63,405 bases of DNA from the NCBI GenBank assembly GCA_028287505.1, contig JAQBPN010000058.1, positions 1 to 63,405 of the forward strand. The letters are read 5' to 3'. Of this stretch, positions 48,459 to 56,905 are shown in pieces (position 1 is the stretch's first letter; every line of letters begins with the position of its first letter). The notes under the pieces were generated by a model. It had not been told where the DNA came from. It saw only the letters and a list, made by a program, of their open reading frames with translations, and searched no databases. Source of the stretch: Fibrobacterota bacterium. Lineage in GTDB: Bacteria > Fibrobacterota > Fibrobacteria > UBA11236. A program made the translations under genes and the position numbers.

Positions 48459-49003
48459 AATCACTCCCGAGGTTCGTCGTTTTTCGGAAACCGGATGCAA
48501 TAAGGCGCGCCCCGTGAGGGCTTCGCCTTGGATCACCATTCCGGTGACCCAAGGTTCTGGACAAAGGATCCGTTGCGCGTCTGGAGAAAGGTACTGCGCG
48601 TATTCGGAGGCCGAAAGCCCATTCCGGCGCCGGAAACATCTTTCCGATTTCCTCAGGTAAACGGCTCCGCCGGGTTGCCGCGGCATGAAGGGCGAACCCG
48701 GCCCGGATTGGACCGGGCTGAAAACGAAAAAGAGCCGGATTGCTCCGGCTCTTTTCTCCTCATCCACCGAATGGAATTGTTCATTTAAGAAATAGAGAAA
48801 CAATTATTACAATGAAATTCAGAATGATCCGGATAACGGTGTCATCGCTCACCTCATGACCCAATATATTCACCCTGTCCCGCATCGTACCCGATCATTG
48901 CACTTTTCAATCAGTGATACGCCGATATTTTTTCAGCGACGCTGGAAGGTGGCATGTTCCAGATCAGGATGAGGGGCGCCAAACCTGAACAATGAGGCAT
49001 AGA
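48459..49003. other. 545-base region between divergent ThuA-like paralogue 1 and fibre-like gene
   Basis: No gene is supported. It holds a 12-bp stem terminator-like hairpin (48728-48755), paired GC segments at about 48674-48720 (CCGGGTT with AACCCGG; CCCGG with CCGGG) and an AT-richer part near 48770-48960 that probably contains the fibre-like gene promoter. A 15-codon frame at 48811 is too short to call. Confidence 0.5.
48728..48755. terminator. Bidirectional terminator-like hairpin between divergent genes
   Basis: Stem AAAAGAGCCGGA / TCCGGCTCTTTT with a TTGC loop, so T-runs follow in either direction. It lies 270 bases upstream of the ThuA-like start and 250 upstream of the fibre-like start, an odd place for a terminator. 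It may be an attenuator or the end of a small RNA. A sister hairpin is at 50020-50043. Confidence 0.65.
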
Positions 49004-49993
49004 ATGTTTATTCGTAACCGAAAGATCTCCGGTCCGGCTAACCTTGACAAGGGCCACATTTCCTTTCGATCGGCACTTCTCATGACTGTCTGCTTTGCGG
49101 GAATGTCATGGGGCGGAACCTGGTCCTCCGGAACGGGCTTCACGTGGCTGAATCCCACTTCGGACAAACTTGGCGTGGGTTTGAACACGACTCCGGCTGA
49201 GAAAGCCCAAATCGTCGGTGGGAACATCCTCATCGACAACACCAGGAACTACAAAGGCAAGACGGGAGTAGGCACTAATAGCATCGATTTGATCGGCGCC
49301 AGCGGAACCACTGCAAGCATATACGACAACAAGATCTCCGTGCTGAGCAGCGGCTGGGTGGGTATAGGCTACACCAATCCGGCCGCCAATCTGGACGTGA
49401 ACGGGGATATCTCCGCATCCGGAGAGATAGTCTGTGGTTCGAACGTATATGCCGGGGCGTACCTTGAATGCAATCTCGATGCCATAATCGCAGGGGGTGC
49501 GAGTGTTAGTGGGGATCTCAATGTTTATGGGACCAAGAACTTCGTTCAAATCCATCCCACCGATCCAACCAAACAGATAGTCTACGTGGCCGCCGAGGCG
49601 GGAGAAGCCTTGACCATGGTTCGGGGCAATGCCAGAACCACGAATGGCAGTGCGATCGTCAGGCTTCCTGAACACTTTTCCCTTGTGACCAGCGATGAAG
49701 CGCCATTGACCGTCCAGCTTACTGTCGAAAAGGTTCCCGCATTGATCTACCTCGTTTCCAAGTCGAAAAATGAAATCGAAGTCAAAATCAAGCCTTCGGA
49801 CTATAACGAATATAGGGACGTCGATTTCAGTTACTTCGTGCAGGGTGTCAGGGACGGCTTCGAGGATCACCAGGCAATCCAAGATGTGGATCCTTCCAAG
49901 AAACCCGCCCTTTCGGAAAAGCATCGCCTCCTGAACGCGCGGAAGGATCAAGTAACGGCGGCTTTCCGCCCCCATCATCGTCGCGTGCATTGA
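49004..49993 (+). CDS. Secreted fibre-like protein of lower GC content
   Basis: 329 residues. Signal-like segment (FRSALLMTVCFAGMSWG). The body has repeats of the tail-fibre type: TSDKLGVGLNTTPAEKAQI and GWVGIGYTNPAANLDVNGDI, then GEIVCGSNVYAGAYLEC and beta-rich runs. The G-I-G-x-x-x-P...LDVNG pattern is common in trimeric fibre proteins that usually end with an S74 peptidase, which is absent here. A hand count of one line (49741-49800) gives 23/60 GC against 37/60 in a ThuA line (50641-50700), suggesting transfer. Start ATG at 49004 with GAGG six bases before; ATG at 48992 is possible. It sits between two ThuA paralogues on the opposite strand. Confidence 0.72.
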   Translation: MFIRNRKISGPANLDKGHISFRSALLMTVCFAGMSWGGTWSSGTGFTWLNPTSDKLGVGLNTTPAEKAQIVGGNILIDNTRNYKGKTGVGTNSIDLIGASGTTASIYDNKISVLSSGWVGIGYTNPAANLDVNGDISASGEIVCGSNVYAGAYLECNLDAIIAGGASVSGDLNVYGTKNFVQIHPTDPTKQIVYVAAEAGEALTMVRGNARTTNGSAIVRLPEHFSLVTSDEAPLTVQLTVEKVPALIYLVSKSKNEIEVKIKPSDYNEYRDVDFSYFVQGVRDGFEDHQAIQDVDPSKKPALSEKHRLLNARKDQVTAAFRPHHRRVH

Positions 49994-50019
49994 AAAACCG
50001 AATGGTGCGATAAAACGCA

Positions 50020-50043
50020 AAGAGCCGGATTTCTCCGGCTCTT
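50020..50043. terminator. Bidirectional terminator
   Basis: Stem AAGAGCCGGA / TCCGGCTCTT with TTTC loop, flanked by short A and T runs. It sits between the convergent fibre-like gene (+) and ThuA-like paralogue 2 (-), and shares stem sequence with the hairpin at 48728-48755. Confidence 0.75.
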
Positions 50044-50069
50044 CTTTACCTCGCGATTTCCGAATTGGA

Positions 50070-51299
50070 CTAATGGATCAGGAACCGTCCGGTTCGACTC
50101 GCTCCGCCCACCGTCACCCGCATCGCATAGACGCCGCTTTTGGCGCCCTGGAGGGCCGGGCTGAGATCGAAGTCCGCGGGGGACTCGGAACCCCTGATTT
50201 CCTTCAACTTGTGCCCGGCCATGTCGAACAGGCTGATGACATGATAGCCGGGCTTGCTGATGAATACCCCGGCCTTGTCGGGAGAATGGAAGGTGATGCC
50301 CGAGGCATCGACACCCATTTCCGTTCCGTCCTTTTGGGACAGACCGGTGGGCACTTCGGTCGAGTCATAGCCGGCCATGTAATACATGAACTGTTTGAAG
50401 AACTTGTCCCAGACCGCCTGGGTCATGGCCTGCATGGTGATCTGATCATGACCTTCCATGAAGTAGCCAATGGTCCCCTTCTTGTCGGGAAAGGTCCACG
50501 AGGCGGGATAGCCGCCGGGTACGCTGTAGTTGTAACCGCTGCCGCAATTGGTTCCCGTACCGCCCTTGGTGCACTTGGCGCCGTTCATCTTGAGAAAGAC
50601 GTCCGCTTTGGGAACCACGTCGGTAATGATATGCTGGAAGGTGTGCCACTCGCCCTGGGGGAAGATGACCGTGTCCTTGCCCGCGAAATTGATGCCTTCC
50701 ATGACGGGATGGGCTTTTTCCGCGGCGGGGATGAACACCGGTGCGCTCACCGTGGTGCGGGAGGATTCGCCGTTGTACAACACCGGATGCACCACGTCAT
50801 AGAACCAGGGCCAGTTCTGGGACGGTCCCGAGTCTCCGGAAGAATGCATCAGAAACACGCCGTTGCCCTTGGTCTCCACGAAGTCCTGGACGGCCGTTTT
50901 GCCGGCCGCCGGAAACTGCCCGGACTGGGCCCAATAGGAGATGTAATTGGCGAAGAAGACCTGATAGCCCGCCAGCTTGGCCGCGGTGACCTCGCTCCCC
51001 TTGTTGGTCGGGTTGGTGATGTCCACGGTCCAGCCTTCGGCCGCCCCGATCCGTTTCAACGTGGCTTCCAGGTTGGGATACCCGTCCGTATGGTTGAAGC
51101 CGTAAGTGAAACTGCCGACCAGGATGGCTTTGAGTCTGGATTTGAGCAAGTAGGACTTCGCGCCCACTGTGACCGTCCGCTGTTTGGCCAGAGGCAGGGT
51201 CTGCGCTTCGGCCTTTCCCATGGCGCCCAGGCCCAGTGCGAAGGCCACCGTCAGAATCGAACGCCCGAGTGTCGTTCCCATAGTTTTCTTCCCCTTCAT
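50070..51299 (-). CDS. Secreted ThuA-like protein with sorting-type C-terminus, paralogue 2
   Basis: 409 residues. Signal peptide (TTLGRSILTVAFALGLGAMG, cleavage near AEA). The ThuA-like domain closely follows paralogue 1: ILVGSFTYGFNHTDGYPN, GNGVFLMHSSGDSGPS, FPQGEWHTFQHII and GTIGYFMEGHDQITM. The C-terminus (HVISLFDMAGHKLKEIRG ... SGVYAMRVTVGGASRTGRFLIH) is the same sorting-like tail. Start ATG at 51299 with AAAGGAG upstream. Two outer-membrane barrel genes precede it on the same strand (144 bases away), suggesting a shared cell-envelope task. Confidence 0.88.
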   Translation of the reverse strand: MKGKKTMGTTLGRSILTVAFALGLGAMGKAEAQTLPLAKQRTVTVGAKSYLLKSRLKAILVGSFTYGFNHTDGYPNLEATLKRIGAAEGWTVDITNPTNKGSEVTAAKLAGYQVFFANYISYWAQSGQFPAAGKTAVQDFVETKGNGVFLMHSSGDSGPSQNWPWFYDVVHPVLYNGESSRTTVSAPVFIPAAEKAHPVMEGINFAGKDTVIFPQGEWHTFQHIITDVVPKADVFLKMNGAKCTKGGTGTNCGSGYNYSVPGGYPASWTFPDKKGTIGYFMEGHDQITMQAMTQAVWDKFFKQFMYYMAGYDSTEVPTGLSQKDGTEMGVDASGITFHSPDKAGVFISKPGYHVISLFDMAGHKLKEIRGSESPADFDLSPALQGAKSGVYAMRVTVGGASRTGRFLIH

Positions 51300-51443
51300 A
51301 ACCGCTCCTTTTAATCCCAACGACGTCTTGCGACGGACCGCCCTTTCCTTGGAAAGTAGGGCGGAACCCTTATCCTTGCACATGGATTTGTCGATGATCC
51401 ATGCTTTCCGTGTTTTTATGATTCCGGCCGTTCTCACGCGTTC

Positions 51444-52955
51444 TCACATGCTCCATTGGAATTGGAGCAAATAGTACCAGTCCGATTTGTGGTGGGTTAC
51501 GGGGGTGAAAGAGGGCCCTGCATTGACGTCCTGGACCCGGAAATGATCGTTGGCGGCCTGCAGGAACAGGTCCAGGCCCGAGTACAGGTTCCGCTGCAGG
51601 TAAACGGACCATTTCATGTCATCCTCGCTGTACAGCCCCGCTTGCCTGTTTATTTCATAGAGGGCCGGGTTGCCGCTGGGCAAGGCCGGCTGGGGCACGG
51701 AGTTGGTGTATTGCTGGTTGCTGTTTTCCGGATAAGGATTTTTGAAGTATTCGAATTGGATGGAGGCCAGGCTCAAAATCCCAAAGGTGGGGACGTGCAT
51801 GCCCACCATGAGGGGAATGCGCTGCTGGATTTTCTCGTAATAGTAGGGCTGGTTTTCCACGCCCAGGATGGCCGCTTCCGCGAACAGCTTGAAGGGACCG
51901 GTGCTGCCTGCATCCATATCGAGCAAGGCGCCCACATCCAGGGAAGCCCGGGCCATCACCTTGATGCCCTTGAAGGTCAGTGCCTTGGAGGACTTGGGCC
52001 TCAAGGTGTCCCCCCGGGCCATGACATAGATGGTATTCCCCGCCTCGTCCACGCTTACCGTTGCCAGCGGCGTGCCGGCCGAGTCCGTGTAATTCCCGAT
52101 GTGGCCTTCCATGTCCTTGAGAGTGCCTCCGGCGAAACCCAGTTGGTGGTGGCCGGAAGCACCGGTATCGTTCAGGGAAGGAATGACCGGGAAGTTGTCG
52201 ACTTCGATGTAGGAATTGCTTGAGCGGGTCGGCGTGGTCACGCTGGGTTTGACGGCCAGCCAGCGGTGCAGGGAGAAGCCGGCCCCGAATTCGAAGGCCT
52301 TGCCCACCTTGGCGGTGGCGACGTAGGATGGGGAGAAATCGAAAATGGGAACTTCGTTGAACTCGCTGAAAAGCAGGAAGTCCTGGCGGAGGTTGCCGCC
52401 CAGCAGATCCCAGCTGACCTTGGTCCCCATCGATTTGTACTTGCTGTCGTTCATCCACACCCATCCGCCCGTTCCCCCGGTGTGGATGGTGGTGGGATAG
52501 GCCTCGCTCCGCAGCAGGTATTCGCCCAGGTTCTTGGCGTCCGGATTGTAGTCGTAGCCGAAGAATCCGAATTTCCACGTGAGGCTGGGGGTGAAATCGA
52601 AGCCGGCCGAGGCCTCGGATATGCCCGGGCCGAAGTTGATGCGCGTACTGGCCGGATTGGAGGTTTCCGGGATCGGCTTCCAGAACAGGCCGCCCACGCC
52701 GATGTTCACGTGCAAGCGCTCGTCCATGGTCCCGGAATACGTGAGGGCGATGCCGTCCCGGTTCAGGAAGGCGTTGTTCAGCTCCAAGGGAGGATTGGTG
52801 CCGTCATCGTTGATCACCGAACCCTGCACCACCTGCCCCACGTCCACGAAACCGACGACGGAGACCTTGCGCTCTATCTTGCCGGGCTTCTTTTCTTCCG
52901 CGAAGGGGCGGCCCGCGGCCAGCAGGGCCAGGGCCAAACATGCAAACGCTTTCAT
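51444..52955 (-). CDS. Outer-membrane beta-barrel (porin-like), paralogue A
   Basis: 503 residues. Signal peptide MKAFACLALALLAAGRPFA. The mature protein is a series of beta-strands (WKFGFFGYDYNPDAKNLGEY, FKLFAEAAILGVENQPYYYE, RIPLMVGMHVPTFGILSLAS) and ends in an aromatic closing strand WYYLLQFQWSM. Start ATG at 52955; upstream frame lacks a signal. The strand pattern and blocks such as PLMVG-[MI]-HVPTFG are shared with paralogue B at 53006-54673. A role as a large channel or substrate binder is likely; no named family recognised. Confidence 0.8.
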   Translation of the reverse strand: MKAFACLALALLAAGRPFAEEKKPGKIERKVSVVGFVDVGQVVQGSVINDDGTNPPLELNNAFLNRDGIALTYSGTMDERLHVNIGVGGLFWKPIPETSNPASTRINFGPGISEASAGFDFTPSLTWKFGFFGYDYNPDAKNLGEYLLRSEAYPTTIHTGGTGGWVWMNDSKYKSMGTKVSWDLLGGNLRQDFLLFSEFNEVPIFDFSPSYVATAKVGKAFEFGAGFSLHRWLAVKPSVTTPTRSSNSYIEVDNFPVIPSLNDTGASGHHQLGFAGGTLKDMEGHIGNYTDSAGTPLATVSVDEAGNTIYVMARGDTLRPKSSKALTFKGIKVMARASLDVGALLDMDAGSTGPFKLFAEAAILGVENQPYYYEKIQQRIPLMVGMHVPTFGILSLASIQFEYFKNPYPENSNQQYTNSVPQPALPSGNPALYEINRQAGLYSEDDMKWSVYLQRNLYSGLDLFLQAANDHFRVQDVNAGPSFTPVTHHKSDWYYLLQFQWSM

Positions 52956-53005
52956 GGGGTTGGTTTCCCTTTTCTTTGTGTTCAATGCGCGCTCCCGGGT
53001 CATGT

Positions 53006-54673
53006 TCAAAACCCCCAATCCAGGTGGGTGATGAAATACCATTGGTTTTTCCGGACGGTCTGGGGCAAGGAAGACGGTTGGATGCCGCCGATGTCCAGGT
53101 TCTGCAGTCTCAGATGATCGTTGGCCACCTGCACCTTCAGCTTGAGGCCGGGCACGAGGGTCCTGACGGCGTGGATGCTCCATTTGAGATCGTCCCCGTG
53201 CACCGACGGGAGGGCGAAACGCGGCTTCTTGAAATCATCCGCGGGCAAATCGGGAATGGCCATGCTGGGTCCGGGCAGGGGCTCGCGGTTGTAAATACTC
53301 AACTCCTGCTGGCTGTCCTGGTACGGATTGTCCAGGTATTCCGTTTCCACGGCAAGCAGGTCCAACACTCCGAAGGTTGGGACATGGATGCCCACCATCA
53401 GGGGCATGCGTTGCAGGACATTCTCGTAGTAGACGGGCTGGTTCTGCACGCCCAATACGGCCAGTTCGGCATAGAGCTTGAAGGGTCCGGTGCTTTCCTT
53501 GATATCGAGCATATCCGCGAAATCGAGCCCGACCCGGGCCATCAGATTGATGGCGGAACGGGTGATGTCCTGCTGCTTGGAGATTTGCGCCGCGGCGGTA
53601 CCGGAAGGCGCCCCGTCGGCGCCGGTAACCGCCAGGTTTCCATCCGCGTCGTAATACTGGGTGCAGGAGGTGGAACTGCCATCCCAGCAATTGGTCCCAT
53701 CGGAATATTTGGTGTTCATCAGGAATTTCTTGATACCCTTCCGCATTCCCGCCGGACTTCCGTCCTGGATCATGTCCACCCCGCTGACCGCGGCCCCGGC
53801 CTTTCCCGCCAGGAGGGCGCTCTGATCCAAGGAGGCTCCTCCCCGCCAGACCGCGAAGGTGTCCGCCACCACCTTGTTACCGGCCCCGTCCTGGTAGCTG
53901 TAATGGACGATTCCCTGGTTCTGCACTTCCGGGAAATTGGCGATTTCCACGTACTGGGTAGCGGGCAAGGAGGCCTTCTCATCCTTGTCCGAGCCGAAGT
54001 ACGCGCGGTTGTTGCTGAACCACCGGCGCAGCGCGCCGCCGCCGCCGATCTCCAAGCCTTTCGCGGGCTTCCAGGAAAACACGTAGGTCGGCGTGAGGTC
54101 GAAGAGGGGCGGGTTCTGATTTTCGAAATAGATGCCCAGCTCATGATGGAAGGCGCCGCCGAAATGATCGCCTTGCAGGCGCAATCCCAGCACGCGCGTG
54201 TAGGCGCTGTCCACCCAGGACCACCCGCCGGTGGTGATGTAGGTGGGATAAGATTCGGTGCGGAGCAGGTATTCCCCCAGGTTCATGGCGGGGGAATCGT
54301 ATTTGAAAGGAAAGTAGCCGCCTTCCACGCTGATGCCGCGGCCGAACTGGAATTTGGTGGACGCCTCGGTGATGCCCGGGCCGAAGCGGACCAGGTTCTG
54401 CCAGAAATCCCCCTCCGGGAAGGATTGCCAAAAGATTCCCCCCACCCCGACGCGGACCGAAAGCTTGCCGTTGACCGTATCGCTCACGGTAAGGGTGGCG
54501 CCCAGTCGGCTCAGGTAGTGGTCTTCCACATTGACGCCGCCATCGTTCCCCTTCACCAACTGGCCGATATCCGTATAGCCTTCGCCCCGGATCTTGTCGA
54601 TGGGAATATCCGCCCGGGAAGGCAGAGCCGCCAAGCCGAGCGCGAACGCTATCCATATCCGATATCGATTCAT
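53006..54673 (-). CDS. Outer-membrane beta-barrel (porin-like), paralogue B
   Basis: 555 residues. Signal peptide MNRYRIWIAFALGLAALPSRA. Strand-rich mature part shares blocks with paralogue A: GEYLLRTESYPTYITTGG, FKLYAELAVLGVQNQPVYYE and MPLMVGIHVPTFGVLDLL. It ends with the barrel-closing strand QWYFITHLDWGF. An insertion with two Cys (GTNCWDGSSTSCTQYY) may form an external loop closed by a disulfide. Start ATG at 54673 with GAAGGG upstream. First of the tandem barrel genes, 50 bases before paralogue A, so they are probably cotranscribed. Divergent from the TPR-membrane gene. Confidence 0.8.
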   Translation of the reverse strand: MNRYRIWIAFALGLAALPSRADIPIDKIRGEGYTDIGQLVKGNDGGVNVEDHYLSRLGATLTVSDTVNGKLSVRVGVGGIFWQSFPEGDFWQNLVRFGPGITEASTKFQFGRGISVEGGYFPFKYDSPAMNLGEYLLRTESYPTYITTGGWSWVDSAYTRVLGLRLQGDHFGGAFHHELGIYFENQNPPLFDLTPTYVFSWKPAKGLEIGGGGALRRWFSNNRAYFGSDKDEKASLPATQYVEIANFPEVQNQGIVHYSYQDGAGNKVVADTFAVWRGGASLDQSALLAGKAGAAVSGVDMIQDGSPAGMRKGIKKFLMNTKYSDGTNCWDGSSTSCTQYYDADGNLAVTGADGAPSGTAAAQISKQQDITRSAINLMARVGLDFADMLDIKESTGPFKLYAELAVLGVQNQPVYYENVLQRMPLMVGIHVPTFGVLDLLAVETEYLDNPYQDSQQELSIYNREPLPGPSMAIPDLPADDFKKPRFALPSVHGDDLKWSIHAVRTLVPGLKLKVQVANDHLRLQNLDIGGIQPSSLPQTVRKNQWYFITHLDWGF

Positions 54674-54825
54674 CCTTAAACCCTTCGAGTGGATGGCCGC
54701 CCGCGCCGCAACCCGGCGCGGAGGGGAATACCGATTAAATCCGCAACCTTCGTCCTTGAAATTGGATACTTTATTCGCAGCGAATGCGAACGTACATCTC
54801 CAATGCAACCTGACGAGTCCTGAAA

Positions 54826-56637
54826 ATGCAAAATGCACCCACCGCTTCCGTATTCCCCGGACTCTGGATCCTCGGACCGAAGCGGGACCTGCTTCTCTTC
54901 ATACTCACGCCGCTTTTGATTGTGCCGATAGCGCTGGCCGTGAAGGGACTGGTTCCCCTGGAAACCCTGTCCCTTTACGTGCTGGGGCTGGGGGGCTTCG
55001 GCCATCACCTGCCGGGATTCGTGCGCGCCTATTCCGATCCGGAACTGTTCCGCCGCTACAGATTGCGTTTCACCCTGGTACCCGCCCTGCTCATAGCGGT
55101 GTGCGGGCTCTACTCCATCCTGGATCTGAATGCGCTTGTCTGCGCCACCGTGGCGTGGGGCACCTGGCACGGGGCCATGCAGATCAACGGCTTCCTGCGC
55201 ATCTACGATTCCAAGGTCAAATCCTTCCGCCCGGCCACGGCGCGCCTGGACGCCTTGATGTGCCTGGCCTGGTTCGGCGCGGCCATCCTGCACTCGCCGG
55301 CCAAGCAGTTTTCCCTGGTCAGCCAGTTCTACGCTTCCGGAGGGTTCCTGGTTCCCCCCGCGGCCTTCGGCGCGTTCAGATGGGCTTGGGATGCGGGCGC
55401 CCTGATCATCACCCTGCTTTTCCTGGCGAACGCGGTGCGCCAATGGCGCGCAGGTTCTCCGCCCAGCCCGGTCAAACTCGCGACCATGGCGTCCAGCTTC
55501 GCCTTCTGGTGGTATTGCACGGTCACGTTGAACAATCTGGTGCTGGGCATAGTCATGTGGGAGATTTTCCACGATGTGCAATACAATGCTCTGGTGTGGC
55601 TGTTCGAACGGAAGCGCGTGGACCGGGATCTTCACGTCGGCGTCGCGGAAAAAATCCTGTTCGGACGCGGCGCCGCGCGCTTCGCTCTCTACGCGCTCTT
55701 GATCCTGGCGTACGGTTACATCGGGGTGGTTTCGTCCTTCGGCAGCATCAACCTGCCGGAGAAATCCTTCCTGGACAACGGCGCCGCACAGTGGCTGCTG
55801 CGCATCACCATCGCGTCCGCAATCCTGCATTTCTATTTCGACGGCTTCATCTGGAAGGTCCGGGAACGCGCCATCCGCCAGGGCCTGGGCCTGAATGAAG
55901 GAGGGAGCGCGGCTCCGGAGGCCAAAGCTCCGGCCATATCCAGGCACGCCTGGCAATGGGCCTTGTTTATCGTCCCCGTCGCATGGCTGGGCTTTTCCCA
56001 ACTCCGGGGACAGGGCGCCGATTTCAAGGATCAGGTGGTGAACCTGGCGGAGGCCATCCCCGGCAGTTGGACCGCGAACTTCCTGAGCGGCACCTACTAC
56101 AAGGGGCAAGGCCGCTTCGCAGAGGCGGAACGGTACTACCGCCGAACCGTCCAGGCCAATCCGGATTTCGCCATGGGACACATGTTCCTGGGGGACATTC
56201 TGTACAAACGGGGGAACCTCACCGAAGCCCTGGAACAATACCGGCTCTCCGTGGCCGTCGACTCCACCAATCCGGAAGCGAGAATGAACCTGGGATTCCT
56301 CTACCTGGGCAATGGGCAGCCCGCCCTCGCCGTCGACGAGCTCAAGTCCGCCTTGGAGACCGATCCGGAAAATCCCGAGCTGACCTTCGGCATCGCATCG
56401 GCCTACCTGCAGCAGCGCATGCTTCCGGAAGCGGAAGCCAGCCTGAGGAAAACCCTGCTTTTGTCTCCGAATCATTCAGGTGCTCTCAACTATCTCGGTG
56501 TGATCCATGAGGCCGGCGGCGATACCACCGGCGCGGTCGAATATTACCGGAAATCCCTTGCGGCGGATTCCACCAACTCCGCCGCCCGCGGAAACCTGGC
56601 CGCCGCGCTTGCGAAACGGCCCCGGACCCTTCCCTGA
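54826..56637 (+). CDS. Polytopic His-rich membrane domain fused to TPR repeats
   Basis: 603 residues. About 10 membrane helices occupy 20-390, with conserved-looking polar residues inside or at helix ends: GFGHHLPGF (His60, His61), GTWHGAMQINGFLR (His115), WEIFHDVQYNALVW (His249) and LHFYFDGFIWKVR (His335, Asp339). Such His/Asp clusters in a membrane protein suggest a metal-dependent membrane enzyme, similar in style to Brp/Blh or desaturase-like folds, but the family was not identified. Residues about 405-595 form five or six TPRs (YYKGQGRFAEAERYYRRTVQ; NPEARMNLGFLYLGNGQPA), probably periplasmic or cytoplasmic protein contacts. Start ATG at 54826, weak GAG upstream. Confidence 0.78.
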   Translation: MQNAPTASVFPGLWILGPKRDLLLFILTPLLIVPIALAVKGLVPLETLSLYVLGLGGFGHHLPGFVRAYSDPELFRRYRLRFTLVPALLIAVCGLYSILDLNALVCATVAWGTWHGAMQINGFLRIYDSKVKSFRPATARLDALMCLAWFGAAILHSPAKQFSLVSQFYASGGFLVPPAAFGAFRWAWDAGALIITLLFLANAVRQWRAGSPPSPVKLATMASSFAFWWYCTVTLNNLVLGIVMWEIFHDVQYNALVWLFERKRVDRDLHVGVAEKILFGRGAARFALYALLILAYGYIGVVSSFGSINLPEKSFLDNGAAQWLLRITIASAILHFYFDGFIWKVRERAIRQGLGLNEGGSAAPEAKAPAISRHAWQWALFIVPVAWLGFSQLRGQGADFKDQVVNLAEAIPGSWTANFLSGTYYKGQGRFAEAERYYRRTVQANPDFAMGHMFLGDILYKRGNLTEALEQYRLSVAVDSTNPEARMNLGFLYLGNGQPALAVDELKSALETDPENPELTFGIASAYLQQRMLPEAEASLRKTLLLSPNHSGALNYLGVIHEAGGDTTGAVEYYRKSLAADSTNSAARGNLAAALAKRPRTLP

Positions 56638-56742
56638 AGATATCGGGAAGCCCGGCCGGAAACCCATGACCGGGCCGCCGCGCCGCGAGTATCCGTTTAC
56701 CCCGAGGAAACAATCCATCCCGCTCCCCATTGCCGCTTTCAT

Positions 56743-56766
56743 CCCCGGAACCGGAAGTTTCCGGGG
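56743..56766. terminator. Possible hairpin terminator between convergent genes
   Basis: Stem CCCCGGAA / TTCCGGGG with an 8-base loop. It sits in the 268-base gap between the TPR-membrane gene (+) and the CBM lipoprotein gene (-). No long T-run follows on either strand, so efficiency is doubtful. Nothing else notable is seen in this gap. Confidence 0.35.
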
Positions 56767-56905
56767 AAACGGACCGGCGGGTTTGGTGTATTTGATGACG
56801 GGAAATCTACCCTTGTGATCTTGATTCCGTCCCCATGGCATACAGGCTTAATGATGCCTTAACATCCATCCATATTTCTAGTGATTTCGCATTGAAAATA
56901 GAGGA

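Noticed and set aside
48459-48803. N-terminal extension of ThuA-like paralogue 1 to an ATG at 48803
   Set aside because: The frame is open but crosses the terminator hairpin, lacks homology with paralogue 2, and would bury the signal peptide.
48811-48858. A 15-codon frame with ATG upstream of the fibre-like gene
   Set aside because: No ribosome-binding site and too short to support; probably chance.
54674-54838. N-terminal extension of the barrel gene at 53006-54673
   Set aside because: It would overlap the divergent TPR gene start and remove the signal peptide from the N-terminus.
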